This document shows positions 27,378-37,349 of a stretch of DNA of 64,000 nucleotides, one piece after another; position 1 is the first letter of the stretch, and every line of letters starts with the position of its first letter. This DNA comes from Chitinophaga caeni. Lineage in GTDB: Bacteria; Bacteroidota; Bacteroidia; Chitinophagales; Chitinophagaceae. The translations under genes and the position numbers were made by a program. Location: contig NZ_CP023777.1 in the NCBI RefSeq assembly GCF_002557795.1, forward strand, positions 4,659,001 to 4,723,000. The letters are read 5' to 3'. The notes under the pieces were generated by a model that did not search any database, had not been told where the DNA came from, and saw nothing but the letters and a program-made list of their open reading frames with translations.

Positions 27378-29141
27378 CTAGCAAGTAGGTAGTTTTTCAG
27401 GGAGGTGCGTGCTGATCACCGTAAATAATTCGCTGAAACTCAAGGGTTTCCCCAGGTAAGCGCAAGCGCCGAGGGACATCAAAGTTGTGGCTTCATTTAC
27501 GTTGTAATTATTAAACGCATCTCCCGATATAATAACCACGGGAATTTGCGCGATTGCAGGCGTGGTTTTGGCGTGAACAAGAAATTCTTTTCCATCCATT
27601 ACCGGCATATGCATATCGGAGATTATAATATCGGGTTTAAGTTCTACGGCCAATACGAGCGCTTCCTTACCATTGCGGCAAACCTGTGTTGTTATACCCA
27701 ACTTTTGTAAAAAACGCACCAATATTTGTTGATTCATAAGGTTATCATCGATAACAAGCACTTTCTTTCCATCGAAGGAAGGCAGTTGGTTAGGCAAGGA
27801 AGAGGGTACTTGCTGCGGCATGTCTGTACTGTATTCAATGGGCATATTAAAGCTGAAGGTGGTTGCCCCGTCCTTACAATAAACATCTATTTGCCCGCCG
27901 AGTAGCTCCACGAGTTGCTTTACCAGGTAAAGCCCCACCCCGGTTCCTTCCACCAAGGTGTTCCTTTCCGAAGCAAATACTTCGAACAGGGACTTCATTT
28001 TATCGCTTTCTATTTCGCCAAGATTCTTCACGGAGCAATACATTTCACTATTATGCGCCCAGGCAGTTACTTCTACCGTGCTGGGAGACACAGCAAATTT
28101 TACCGCGTTAGAAATTAGGTTATTGAGTATTTTTTTAAACAGTATTTCATCACAACTGATACAATCGCCCGGAAGTTTATAATCGAACTGTATACTGATG
28201 CCCCGCATCTGCGCGATATATTTGTTCAAGGTAATGCATTGCTCTATGCATTGGCGAATATGAATATTGTCCTTTTTAATATCATAAAACTTACCTGCCT
28301 CGATTCTTTTCATATCGAGTACATTATCGATAATATCTTTCGAGAGCCTGCTAGCAGCGAGTAAGTTGGTCACCTCCTGTTCCTGTTCATCGGTAACCTT
28401 ATTGGAACCGGGCTCTTTCAGGTTCATTTGCATCAACTGCGCGATACCGTAGATACTGTTTAAGGGGGTTTTCAATTCGTGAAAAGTTTCCCTTAAGAAA
28501 GCAGCGTGGGCTGCCAATGTCTTATTAGATTTTTTCAAACTACCGAGTAACAATTCTATCTCTTTCACAAATGCGAACATCACGAATAATATAAACACCA
28601 GCATACCGCCAGTGGTACAAAGCCGCATGATGAAGGCAGCATTAGTAGATAAAGGAATCGGTACGATAAATTTAAAATATGCATTGACTTGTATGAAGGC
28701 TAATAATAAAACAATTGCTATAATAGAATAAATACGCACCTTTTTCTCGGTATAAACGAGGAAAGAGCCGCAAGTCAGGAATATAAGTAAGAAAGCTACA
28801 ACGACTTCTATCGGGATTGCATTACCGAGCAGGGTTGTCCAATAACCGGCTGCAACATAATGGATCGCGAACATCGTAAAATTGGCCATGTTGTAACGTT
28901 TCTTGCTATTGAACGCGATAACGCCCAACATGCCAAAACCTTCCAACATCAAGGGAATAAGGATAAGGAGACTATTTACAAGAAAGAAGAATACAGCTCC
29001 CAAACTAAATACCAATGTACTCGTTAAAAAAGATAGCGCGTTGATATATTGGACAGGTCTTCTTCTCCTGGGCTCAAGATTCTCTGTACCGGAGTTACAT
29101 ATGCCGATAAAAAGTTGTTTCAATCGAAATGCCCAATTCAT
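27378..29141 (-). CDS. Membrane hybrid histidine kinase with receiver domain
   Basis: A 587-aa hybrid sensor kinase. Six to seven membrane helices occupy residues about 33-195 with very short outer loops, so the sensor is the membrane domain itself. The HisKA domain has His221 in FHELKTPLNS. The HATPase has its N-box in KKILNNLISNAVKFA and G-box in EGTGVGLYLVKQLVELLGG. The C-terminal receiver (about 460-580) has Asp465/466 in VIDDN, phospho-acceptor Asp509 in IISDMHMPVMDG and Lys565 in LGKPL. There is no DNA-binding output, so a phosphorelay partner elsewhere is needed. It is convergent with the terpene synthase gene; any functional link is unproven. Confidence 0.9.
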   Translation of the reverse strand: MNWAFRLKQLFIGICNSGTENLEPRRRRPVQYINALSFLTSTLVFSLGAVFFFLVNSLLILIPLMLEGFGMLGVIAFNSKKRYNMANFTMFAIHYVAAGYWTTLLGNAIPIEVVVAFLLIFLTCGSFLVYTEKKVRIYSIIAIVLLLAFIQVNAYFKFIVPIPLSTNAAFIMRLCTTGGMLVFILFVMFAFVKEIELLLGSLKKSNKTLAAHAAFLRETFHELKTPLNSIYGIAQLMQMNLKEPGSNKVTDEQEQEVTNLLAASRLSKDIIDNVLDMKRIEAGKFYDIKKDNIHIRQCIEQCITLNKYIAQMRGISIQFDYKLPGDCISCDEILFKKILNNLISNAVKFAVSPSTVEVTAWAHNSEMYCSVKNLGEIESDKMKSLFEVFASERNTLVEGTGVGLYLVKQLVELLGGQIDVYCKDGATTFSFNMPIEYSTDMPQQVPSSLPNQLPSFDGKKVLVIDDNLMNQQILVRFLQKLGITTQVCRNGKEALVLAVELKPDIIISDMHMPVMDGKEFLVHAKTTPAIAQIPVVIISGDAFNNYNVNEATTLMSLGACAYLGKPLSFSELFTVISTHLPEKLPTC

Positions 29142-29635
29142 AAATAGATATATTATTTGTTTTGACGTTTACGGGTTAATCCATTACCTGCTACAAAACG
29201 GGGAAAGACGGAATGTTCTATTATAAACCTAAAGTTAACAGTTGTTAAATATCAACAAATATGGTCAATTAATTTGATATATAAAATTCTCCGGTTAATT
29301 TTTTCTTCAAAAGGATGTTGAATCATTAATACCTTATTGATTTCGATGCATATATATTTAACTTGCAAAAATAATCATTCGTAAAATTACCCTTACCGTA
29401 TAAAACCCAGGTTTAAATATAATATATTATTTCAGGATCGATTATTCCCTTGTATACGATTCCATCTTTTCATTAATTGTTGGCATACTCAATAATACTT
29501 CTAATTGTTACTTCATACGGTGTGATTTTATTCAAACTGTTGATTTCCATTCAAATAATACAAATAATATTTGATATTACCAAGAATTTTATTCTTATAT
29601 ACTTTAACAGGGATGCCTGGCAAGATTACCAAAAG
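29142..29635. other. AT-rich gene-free stretch
   Basis: About 490 bp of very AT-rich sequence upstream of the hybrid kinase gene. A 68-codon plus-strand frame at 29477-29683 starts with TTG, is dominated by Ile/Leu/Phe as expected for AT-rich noise, and overlaps a terminator, so it is not called. The right end near 29142 should hold the kinase promoter. Confidence 0.35.
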
Positions 29636-29667
29636 GCTTTCCCTACTACCGTGGTAATAGGGAAAGC
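29636..29667 (-). terminator. Intrinsic terminator of the Ntn hydrolase gene
   Basis: GCTTTCCCTA-C-TACC pairs with GGTA-A-TAGGGAAAGC over a 2-nt centre, 14 pairs with a single mismatch. On the minus strand it is followed by CCTTTT. It lies 29 bp beyond the stop codon at 29696. Confidence 0.75.
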
Positions 29668-29695
29668 TAATGATTATCTTTAAATAATTAAGTGA

Positions 29696-30748
29696 TCAAC
29701 CGGGTAGGCCGAGGAATTTAAACATCGGTGTTTCAACGAAAGAAGCCACGGCATTACCCGCGTATGTTTCACCGTTTACCAAGCTCAATTTTTTAACGGG
29801 AGCGCCCTTGGAAAAATCGATATCCTTAAAATTTACCCAGAAAGTATTGGGTGTTAACGCCGTTTCAAAGAAATAGATCAAATTTTTCTGATCTGCCACG
29901 GAACGCCAACGCGTGGTTGAAATATTGGGTTGCCCGGGGGTGCTGATACCGTAAGGGACCGAACAATTTCTAATGACGCTAAAACAACTCGCTACTGCTA
30001 CTTTCGTGTCTGCCGTCTTCGGAATAGCGTCTATATAAAAAGAAGCGCGTACAAAACGGTCAGAAGCGCGGTTCGTACCTGGTAACATCACGGTTCCGCC
30101 TATTTCAGACCAGTATTCATTTAATGCTAATTGCTTATCAAATACCGGCGAATTCGTCATAACGGTATAAGAAATACCATGGTGGATAACAAGTTTTCCA
30201 TCGAGATATTCAAATACGGCATTATCACCGGTAGCATCCGAAATAGACAGGTGCAAAGTTGCTAACCTATTCATCCCCGGTATGTTATCTGTTACAATGG
30301 TAAAGTTTTCCTTTTCTAATTCTGTCACGGCTTCATTCACGGTTGCGAAGTTATCAAGCACGTACTGCACCCAGGCAGCTACGGTTAAGCCCGGCTTTTT
30401 CTGATCCCAATGGGGATATTGTGTTTCAACGAGCCAGAGTAGATTCGCAACTAAGCCCTTCTCATTCATCCCGTCCGTAGTAGAGAAATTATATGCTGAA
30501 GCTATAACGCTCCCGTACTTAGAAGTCCATTTCAACGAGTTGGGACCAACTTCGCCATTACGGGCAACACCCCTGGGTACAATCCACAAATCTGTTTGGA
30601 TATCTTCCCGCCAATCCATCGAGCGGGCGGTGATAATTAAGCCGTCGAGTCCTTTATAGACAACGCGGGTACAAGAGTATGCCTTAAAATAGATGTTTGC
30701 ACAAACAAAGCATGTCAAGGCCAATGTGATTTTCAGGAGCGTTTTCAT
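29696..30748 (-). CDS. Exported choloylglycine hydrolase-family (linear amide C-N) hydrolase
   Basis: The ATG at 30748 gives 350 aa with a signal peptide (MKTLLKITLALTCFVCANIYFKAYS). A longer frame from 30856 puts 36 polar residues in front of it and is rejected. Signal cleavage after Ser25 would expose Cys26 as the N-terminal nucleophile. Arg42 and Asp45 in ARSMDW then match the Cys2-Arg18-Asp21 spacing of penicillin V acylases and bile salt hydrolases. Other family features are DGMNEKGLVANLLWL and YTVMTNSPVFDKQL. It hydrolyses amide bonds of small acylated compounds in the periplasm; candidates include penicillin V and N-acyl homoserine lactones. It is divergent from the second susC gene. 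Confidence 0.87.
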   Translation of the reverse strand: MKTLLKITLALTCFVCANIYFKAYSCTRVVYKGLDGLIITARSMDWREDIQTDLWIVPRGVARNGEVGPNSLKWTSKYGSVIASAYNFSTTDGMNEKGLVANLLWLVETQYPHWDQKKPGLTVAAWVQYVLDNFATVNEAVTELEKENFTIVTDNIPGMNRLATLHLSISDATGDNAVFEYLDGKLVIHHGISYTVMTNSPVFDKQLALNEYWSEIGGTVMLPGTNRASDRFVRASFYIDAIPKTADTKVAVASCFSVIRNCSVPYGISTPGQPNISTTRWRSVADQKNLIYFFETALTPNTFWVNFKDIDFSKGAPVKKLSLVNGETYAGNAVASFVETPMFKFLGLPG

Positions 30749-31000
30749 ATGATGCAATTTGTATGCATTTTTAACGTAATTACTATCCAATTGTTCAACA
30801 AGTAATTCCTCCCTTAGTTCAACTAAAGTTAACATTTGCTTACTATTATTTAACATGGCCTTAACACATTGGTCACATTAGGCTTCTACTTTAGCGCCCT
30901 GTAAAGAATTTGCAGAACACACTTATCATGTATGCACCTGGTTCATACTAAATCATAATACCGTCCAAGAGTTACTTATTACATAAACAACCTTTGTTGA

Positions 31001-34000
31001 ATGAAAAGAATTTTATTGCTGTTCACTGGACTGCAGTTTTGCGCCAGTGGCATGGCGTTTAGTAATGCTATACATACGCATACTAAGCTTATTCCAACCA
31101 AGAGCGGGTTTAATACCACGTACCGTCTTAAGCAAGACGTGATCATTGTTCAAGGTCGCGTAACAGACGAGAACGGTGAACCTTTAATCGGCGTAAACAT
31201 CCGTCCAAAAAATGGCGACAAGGGCGCTATCACCGATGTTAACGGGAAATTTACGTTGCAGCTCTCCGGCCCAACACAAGTAGTGTTTTCATTTCTTGGT
31301 TACACGAACAAGGATGTAAAAATTGAAGGTACCCGCGTACTGAATATTCAAATGGTGCCTAGCTCCAAGGATTTGAACGAGGTTGTCGTAACTGCCCTGG
31401 GCATCAAAAGAGATCAGAAGGCTTTAGGTTATGCTACGACCGTTCTGAAAAATGAAGATGTAACCGAAGCTATTTCTGGAAACTGGACGGATGCCCTTTC
31501 CGGTAAAGTTGCCGGCTTGAACCTGATCCGCTCTAATGGCGGCCCTACCGGTTCGAACAAGATCATCTTAAGAGGAGAAAATAACCTGACCGGGGAAAAC
31601 GAGGCCCTGATCGTTGTAGACGGCGTGGTGATAAACAGCGGTAGCGGTCGCGCTACGGGCGTTTCCGGTGAAGTGCCGTACGGAACCGGGAGTGATAACA
31701 TGCCTGCCGACTACGGTACGGGATTAAATGATATCAACCCTGAAGACATTGAAAGCATCACGGTTCTGAAAGGCCCGGGCGCAGCAGCCCTGTATGGCCA
31801 GCGAGGTGCTAACGGTGCGATCATCATAACTACGAAATCCGGTAATAGAAAAAATAAAGGCTTGGGTTTAACATTCAATTCCAATGTTGCCCGTGAATCT
31901 GTTAACCGTTGGCCTGACCTGCAATTTGAATATGGCCAGGGACTAGACGGCGCCCTTCATTATTCTTACGGCGCCTCGGCAGATGGCAGCAATACGGGAA
32001 GTACCAGTTCTGCTTATGGACCTAAGTTCGATGGGCAAATGTTTTTCCAATACGATCCTAAAACGCAAGCGCAAGGCTTAGAAAGAACACCTTGGGTAGC
32101 CTATAAAAATAAGGTGAACGATTTCTTCAATCCCGGTGAAACATATACTAACACCTTAAGTATCGACGGGGGTACAGATAAAACAACCGCGCGTTTCTCA
32201 TTAACCAATGTTTCCAACAGCTGGATCATACCCAATACCGGGTATAAAAGAAACACGGTGGCCATGTCTGTCAATTCCAAGGTAAATGATAAACTTACCA
32301 TTTCATCGAAAGTTAACTATACCAATAAATGGAGCGACAACCTTCCCAGTACCGGTTACGGCAACCAGTCAATTATGTACTGGTACATTTTCTGGCAACC
32401 GAATGCCGATTTGGATTGGCTGCGCAATTACTGGGTAAATGGCCAGGAAAATAAGAAGATTGAATATCCTTACAGTACTTACCCTGAAAATCCTTACGCG
32501 GTAGCATATGAATTTATTAATAGTTCTAACCGTCACGTAGTAACAGGAAACGTAACTGCTAACTATCAATTCACGAAGGCATTAGCTTTGCAATTACGCT
32601 CATCTATCGATATGAGTTACGAGCAACGTGCGCAAGAAAGGCCATACGATGCAGGTGCGAAATACCCGAAAGGTAGCTACCGGACCCAGAATATCTTCTC
32701 CATGGAAGCTAGTTCAGACTTCTTGTTGAAATATCATAAAAACTTCAATAAGAAATTCGACCTTTCGGCAACAGCCGGTGGTAGCATCCTGAGAAATACG
32801 TATAATAAAGACGAGGTACGTGCCGACTCGTTAACTTTCCCCGGAGTTTACACGCTATCCAATGCCGCAGGCCCGCTGGTAACAATGCCGTACAGGAGCA
32901 AATACGCTATCAATAGTTTTTATGGATTAGTATCCATGGCTTACAAGGAATATTTATTTCTCGATTTAACCTTGCGTCAAGACTGGAGTAGCGTATTGGC
33001 AACCCCATATAGAACAACCAATGCAGGATTTATTTATCCTTCCGCAAACTTAAGTTTCGTGCCATCCGATGTATGGAAACTTCCGAAAGAAATCGATTTT
33101 GCCAAGTTAAGATTTTCTGTTTCGGGCGTAGGTAGCGGCGGAACGGTACCTTACCGTACCGCTTACAACTATCAATCTGCCGGAAGTTTGTATGACGGTG
33201 GCGTAGAAAATCCATCCGTTCTAGCCAACCCTAACTTGAAACCATTACGCACCACAACTTACGAAGTAGGATCAGAAATGCGTTTCCTCGGTAACCGTAT
33301 CGGGTTCGACATCGCTTTATATAAAAGTAATACCACGGATCAAATCTTGGAGCGTATTATAGACCGGGCTTCAGGCAACCAGAAAGTGGTAATAAATGCA
33401 GGTAATGTATTAAACAAGGGTATCGAAATAGCTTTAAACGGAACCCCGGTTAAAACGAGGAGCGGCTTTACGTGGAAAACGGGCATCGTTTTCTCCAGCA
33501 ATGAAAATAAGATCGTTTCCTTGGCCGATAGCTCCGTCGTATTGCAAACGGGCCCTGTAGGCGGCGGTCAAATCGTTGCCAAAGTGGGAGGAAGCATGGG
33601 AGACCTTTATGGAAGGGGCTATGTTCGTTCCCCCGATGGTCAAGTTGTGTACGATCCGCAAACAGGTTTCGCTTTGATCTCCGAAGATGTACAATACCTC
33701 GGTAATACCATGCCGAAATTCAAATTAGGTTTCAGTAACGATTTCAGTTATAAGAGATTCCGTGTTCACTTATTATTCGATGCACAATATGGAGCGGTGG
33801 CCCATTCGCTGATGCATTATAAAATGGCAGAACAAGGTAAACTGACTAAAACATTACCCGGCCGTTATAATGGAATCATCGGCAACGGCGTCATCCAAGA
33901 TAAAGACGGTTCATACGTACCGAATAACGTTATCGCGACGGACATCGACGAGTATTACCGCTCCCATTATGGTAGCAACAATGCAGAGGGTAGCACTTTT

Positions 34001-34249
34001 AGCACGGACTTCATCAAGTTCCGCGAAGCCCGTATCGATTATAGCTTAAGTCCTAAATTATTAAAACGTGTAGGGTTGGAAAAAGCCAGCGTAGGAGTAT
34101 ACGGCCGTAACCTTTATATATGGTCAGATTGGCCAATGTTTGATCCCGAATTTGGTACGCTCAGCGGTACTGATATCATCAGGGGCTTTGAAATCGGCCA
34201 GTTCCCTTCTACCAGGACATTTGGATTTAACCTAGTTGTTGGACTTTAA
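31001..34249 (+). CDS. SusC/RagA family TonB-linked outer-membrane transporter
   Basis: A 1082-aa TonB-dependent transporter. A signal (residues 1-19) and an unusually long spacer (about 30 residues) precede the CarboxypepD-like domain (VQGRVTDENGEPLIGVNIRPKNGDKGAITDVNGKF). The TonB box region is LNEVVVTALGIKRDQKALGYA. The plug has LIVVDGVVIN, DIESITVLKGPGAAALYGQRGANGAIIITTK. The barrel ends FGFNLVVGL. It lacks an STN domain. It forms an operon with SusD (11-bp gap), a DUF5689 lipoprotein and a phosphoesterase. The phosphoesterase suggests phosphorylated organic molecules rather than plain glycans as the nutrient, an inference from context. Confidence 0.95.
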   Translation: MKRILLLFTGLQFCASGMAFSNAIHTHTKLIPTKSGFNTTYRLKQDVIIVQGRVTDENGEPLIGVNIRPKNGDKGAITDVNGKFTLQLSGPTQVVFSFLGYTNKDVKIEGTRVLNIQMVPSSKDLNEVVVTALGIKRDQKALGYATTVLKNEDVTEAISGNWTDALSGKVAGLNLIRSNGGPTGSNKIILRGENNLTGENEALIVVDGVVINSGSGRATGVSGEVPYGTGSDNMPADYGTGLNDINPEDIESITVLKGPGAAALYGQRGANGAIIITTKSGNRKNKGLGLTFNSNVARESVNRWPDLQFEYGQGLDGALHYSYGASADGSNTGSTSSAYGPKFDGQMFFQYDPKTQAQGLERTPWVAYKNKVNDFFNPGETYTNTLSIDGGTDKTTARFSLTNVSNSWIIPNTGYKRNTVAMSVNSKVNDKLTISSKVNYTNKWSDNLPSTGYGNQSIMYWYIFWQPNADLDWLRNYWVNGQENKKIEYPYSTYPENPYAVAYEFINSSNRHVVTGNVTANYQFTKALALQLRSSIDMSYEQRAQERPYDAGAKYPKGSYRTQNIFSMEASSDFLLKYHKNFNKKFDLSATAGGSILRNTYNKDEVRADSLTFPGVYTLSNAAGPLVTMPYRSKYAINSFYGLVSMAYKEYLFLDLTLRQDWSSVLATPYRTTNAGFIYPSANLSFVPSDVWKLPKEIDFAKLRFSVSGVGSGGTVPYRTAYNYQSAGSLYDGGVENPSVLANPNLKPLRTTTYEVGSEMRFLGNRIGFDIALYKSNTTDQILERIIDRASGNQKVVINAGNVLNKGIEIALNGTPVKTRSGFTWKTGIVFSSNENKIVSLADSSVVLQTGPVGGGQIVAKVGGSMGDLYGRGYVRSPDGQVVYDPQTGFALISEDVQYLGNTMPKFKLGFSNDFSYKRFRVHLLFDAQYGAVAHSLMHYKMAEQGKLTKTLPGRYNGIIGNGVIQDKDGSYVPNNVIATDIDEYYRSHYGSNNAEGSTFSTDFIKFREARIDYSLSPKLLKRVGLEKASVGVYGRNLYIWSDWPMFDPEFGTLSGTDIIRGFEIGQFPSTRTFGFNLVVGL

Positions 34250-34260
34250 TATTATATCTC

Positions 34261-35775
34261 ATGAAGAAGATTCTTTTTAAAATAACCGGCGTAGTGGTCA
34301 TGTTTGGTATGCTATTGACTTCCTGCACCAAGGATTTCGAAGAAATCAATACAAACCCTAACAATATTCCCGACGTACTTCCACAACAGTTGCTTGCACC
34401 GGCCCTGGTAAGTACAATGCGTTACAATCAAATCCGTAACAGGAATTTTAATAACGAGCTGATGCAAGTAACCGTAGATATGAGTGATGCCGATGGTAAA
34501 GTATTCAGGTATGATTACAGGAGCACTTGGTCTGATTACTTGTATAACGGTTGGTATTCTGAGCTTGCGAATTTCCGTGATATCTACAATGTTGCTAGCG
34601 AAGAATTGAATTATAACAAATCATATATAGGCATCTCCCTAGTTTGCCAATCTTGGATTTATTCCATGTTGACAGATACCTATGGAGACATCCCGTATAG
34701 GCAAGCATTGCAAGGAAGGGATTCAGCAGTTTACGAACCTCAATTCGACAAGCAGGAAGATATTTACTTCGATATCTTCAGTAAATTGGAACAAGCTAAC
34801 TCCTTGCTGGCTTCAAATACCGGCATCAACGGCAACTCGGATCCGGTTTACCATGGCGATATCGCCAAGTGGAGGAAATTCAGCAACTCCTTATACTTGA
34901 GGTTGTTGCTCCGTATTTCCGGGAAAGCAGCAGTAACCGATACCTGTGTAAAAAAGATCCAGGAGATCCTTGAAACTAAAACCGGCACATACCCTATCAT
35001 CTCCAGCAACGAAGAAGCCGCGTTTCTAGAATGGAACGGTGGCGGTCCTTATACCAGCCCTTTGATGACTATCCGCGAACAAGACTACCGCTCCCCGGCA
35101 ATCTGTAGTTTCTTTATCGATCATTTGGCAACCTGGGATGACCCACGTATCGATATACCAACTTACGGAACCAGCAACATTAACCGTTGGTGCATAGCTC
35201 CATCTTCCGGTGCTTACGTAGGTGTACCTAGCGGATACGTGACTGGCGAAACGCCAACCAAGCGTTCTTATTTCTACTCCACATCATCTGCCCGGACCCT
35301 GATGAATGATCCGTATACAGGTATTATCATGAACTACGCCGAAATACTGTTCATCAAAGCAGAAGCAGCAGTTAAAGGTTGGATCGGCGGAAATGCTGAA
35401 GACTATTACAAAGATGGCATCATCAATAGTATAAAATACTGGTTACCGGATTATGACCTTACAGCAGATGAATATATCATCAAGGCAGATTTGCAATGGA
35501 ATGAATCCGGCAGCCTAGATGATAAAATGGAGCAAATCCATCTCCAAAAATACTATGCACTATTCTTGGTGGATATGCAGCAATGGTTCGAATACCGCCG
35601 TACCGGTCACCCGGCACTTCCTAAAGGACAAGGTTTGAGAAACGATGGCGTTATGCCCGCCAGGATGACTTACCCGGTATATATTCAATCGACCAACCCA
35701 ACCAATTATAAAGCTGCCGTAGCAGAACAAGGTCCGGATAACATTTCAACGCAAGTATGGTGGCAGAAACCTTAA
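34261..35775 (+). CDS. SusD/RagB family lipoprotein (SusD-like_2 type)
   Basis: A 504-aa lipoprotein with lipobox MLLTSCTKDFEEINTNPNNI. The start FEEINTNPN and the phrase SWIYSMLTDTYGDIPYRQALQG mark the SusD-like_2 branch, which differs from the RagB/SusD branch seen at 990 and 59577. The C-terminal half has MNYAEILFIKAEAAVKGWIGG and a tail that approaches QGPDNISTQVWWQKP, typical of this group. It is the surface partner of the preceding SusC. The last 19 bases run into the upstream in-frame extension of the next gene, but the real start of that gene is at 35811. Confidence 0.93.
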   Translation: MKKILFKITGVVVMFGMLLTSCTKDFEEINTNPNNIPDVLPQQLLAPALVSTMRYNQIRNRNFNNELMQVTVDMSDADGKVFRYDYRSTWSDYLYNGWYSELANFRDIYNVASEELNYNKSYIGISLVCQSWIYSMLTDTYGDIPYRQALQGRDSAVYEPQFDKQEDIYFDIFSKLEQANSLLASNTGINGNSDPVYHGDIAKWRKFSNSLYLRLLLRISGKAAVTDTCVKKIQEILETKTGTYPIISSNEEAAFLEWNGGGPYTSPLMTIREQDYRSPAICSFFIDHLATWDDPRIDIPTYGTSNINRWCIAPSSGAYVGVPSGYVTGETPTKRSYFYSTSSARTLMNDPYTGIIMNYAEILFIKAEAAVKGWIGGNAEDYYKDGIINSIKYWLPDYDLTADEYIIKADLQWNESGSLDDKMEQIHLQKYYALFLVDMQQWFEYRRTGHPALPKGQGLRNDGVMPARMTYPVYIQSTNPTNYKAAVAEQGPDNISTQVWWQKP

Positions 35776-35810
35776 TTCATGAACCATATTTCAATATTCA
35801 AACTAGCATA

Positions 35811-37334
35811 ATGAAACATTTTAAAATATTATCACTGCTATTATTTACCATGGTAGCATTCTGGTCTTGCGAAAAAGATAATTACCCGGGTGCCAAGATC
35901 AGTCCCTTCATAGCTATTTACGATTTAAAAACACTTTACAAGGGCAATGATGTAAAACTTACAACCGGGAACATGTTCGGTTCAGATTACATTACCGGTG
36001 TTGTTGTTTCCGATCATTCAGGGGGTAATATGCCAGAAGGCTTGATCGCGGTTCAAGATAGGCGCAGGTTAAACCAACTTAGGGGAATCGCTATCCCCCT
36101 GGGCGATGAAGCTAAAAACTTCCTGCCCGGAGATTCTATCGTAGTAAATGTAAATGGAGCAACTTTAAGTAGGGTAAACGGCATCATGCAATTGTTGGAT
36201 GTACCTTTAACCAGTATTCAAAAGGTTTCTTCCGGCAATGAAATCCCCGTAAACCGTATCACGACAGCAGACATCATCTCTAATCCCGATAAGTATGAAA
36301 GTACTTTGGGGGTAATCGTGAAAGGAGGATTCGATCCCCTTCCCGCACCAACAGATGTTTTAAGCGGCGATAAATTGTTAAATGATGGCTTCGGGGATAT
36401 TACGCTTCACACGAATGCCAATGCATCTTTTGCCGACAGCGCGATGCCCGTAAGCGCTAATTTCTACGGAATCGTATTTAACAAGATGATCGGGGATTCA
36501 TTGGCCCCCGTCTTTAACATGCGTAGCGGCGATGATTACGTAACATTAAGCTCAACGATCGAGATTACCCCGATCATTATCACGGGCTTTATTAGTGATG
36601 TGAAAGGTGGCGATGGTAATTATGAATACATACAGATGATGGCCACGCAAGATATCGATTTCAGCAAAACGCCGTTCTCGGTTGTTGTTACTAATAATGC
36701 GAATGCCTCCACACCTACGGGCTACCCTGCCAACGGGTGGGCAACCGGCGATAAGAGGACTTACAAAATTAATATGTCTAGCGGGTTTGCCGCTAAGGGA
36801 ACCTTCTTCTATGTTGGTGGAACCGGGAAATCTATCAATGGCTCCGGCTCAACAAGCATCGCCTCTTCTAATTGGATCAGGTCGTATGACTATGTAAACA
36901 ATGACGGGGATGACTTCGGTAGAAAAACAGGCGGCTTGTTTGCCAATAGCGGAAACGCTTCGGGTTTAGCTGTATTCAGGGGAACCGAGATTACGGTGGA
37001 TACGAAACCGGTAGATGTAATATTTATTTCATCAGGCGGAAGTTTGTATACTGCCGGTCCCCCGGAAAAAGGCTACAAGATTACCAATACAGACTGGTAC
37101 GATGTACGCAATCCGATTACGTTGGAAAATCAGCCTTATTATAAAAGCGGCGCCAACACCTTGTGCATGACTTATACCACTAAAGACGTTGGTTACTTCT
37201 ATGTTCTAGGCGGGGAGTACAACGTGAAACTTGGCAAATGGGTGAAAGCGAGAACACAATCAAACGTGGAATTGACAAAGGAATCTACTTTAATAGAGAT
37301 AGAAGGGGAAGGTGCGACTATATTAAAGCAATAA
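35811..37334 (+). CDS. DUF5689-containing surface lipoprotein
   Basis: The ATG at 35811 gives 507 aa with signal and lipobox (MKHFKILSLLLFTMVAFWSCEKD); the frame is open further upstream but overlaps the susD gene. The N-terminal domain (SPFIAIYDLKTLYKGNDVKL, YITGVVVSDHSGGNMPEGLIAVQD, GDSIVVNVNGATLSRVNG) resembles DUF5689, an OB-fold-like beta domain common in surface lipoproteins next to SusCD and extracellular nucleases or phosphoesterases. The C-terminal beta-rich half (from about 270) is unassigned. It lies between SusD and a phosphoesterase and probably helps bind the substrate. Function is inferred from context. Confidence 0.82.
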   Translation: MKHFKILSLLLFTMVAFWSCEKDNYPGAKISPFIAIYDLKTLYKGNDVKLTTGNMFGSDYITGVVVSDHSGGNMPEGLIAVQDRRRLNQLRGIAIPLGDEAKNFLPGDSIVVNVNGATLSRVNGIMQLLDVPLTSIQKVSSGNEIPVNRITTADIISNPDKYESTLGVIVKGGFDPLPAPTDVLSGDKLLNDGFGDITLHTNANASFADSAMPVSANFYGIVFNKMIGDSLAPVFNMRSGDDYVTLSSTIEITPIIITGFISDVKGGDGNYEYIQMMATQDIDFSKTPFSVVVTNNANASTPTGYPANGWATGDKRTYKINMSSGFAAKGTFFYVGGTGKSINGSGSTSIASSNWIRSYDYVNNDGDDFGRKTGGLFANSGNASGLAVFRGTEITVDTKPVDVIFISSGGSLYTAGPPEKGYKITNTDWYDVRNPITLENQPYYKSGANTLCMTYTTKDVGYFYVLGGEYNVKLGKWVKARTQSNVELTKESTLIEIEGEGATILKQ

Positions 37335-37349
37335 TAATATCGTTATCAA

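Noticed and set aside
29477..29683. 68-codon plus-strand frame rich in Ile/Leu/Phe
   Set aside because: TTG start, composition expected from AT-rich noise, and it runs into the terminator hairpin at 29636-29667 of the opposite gene.
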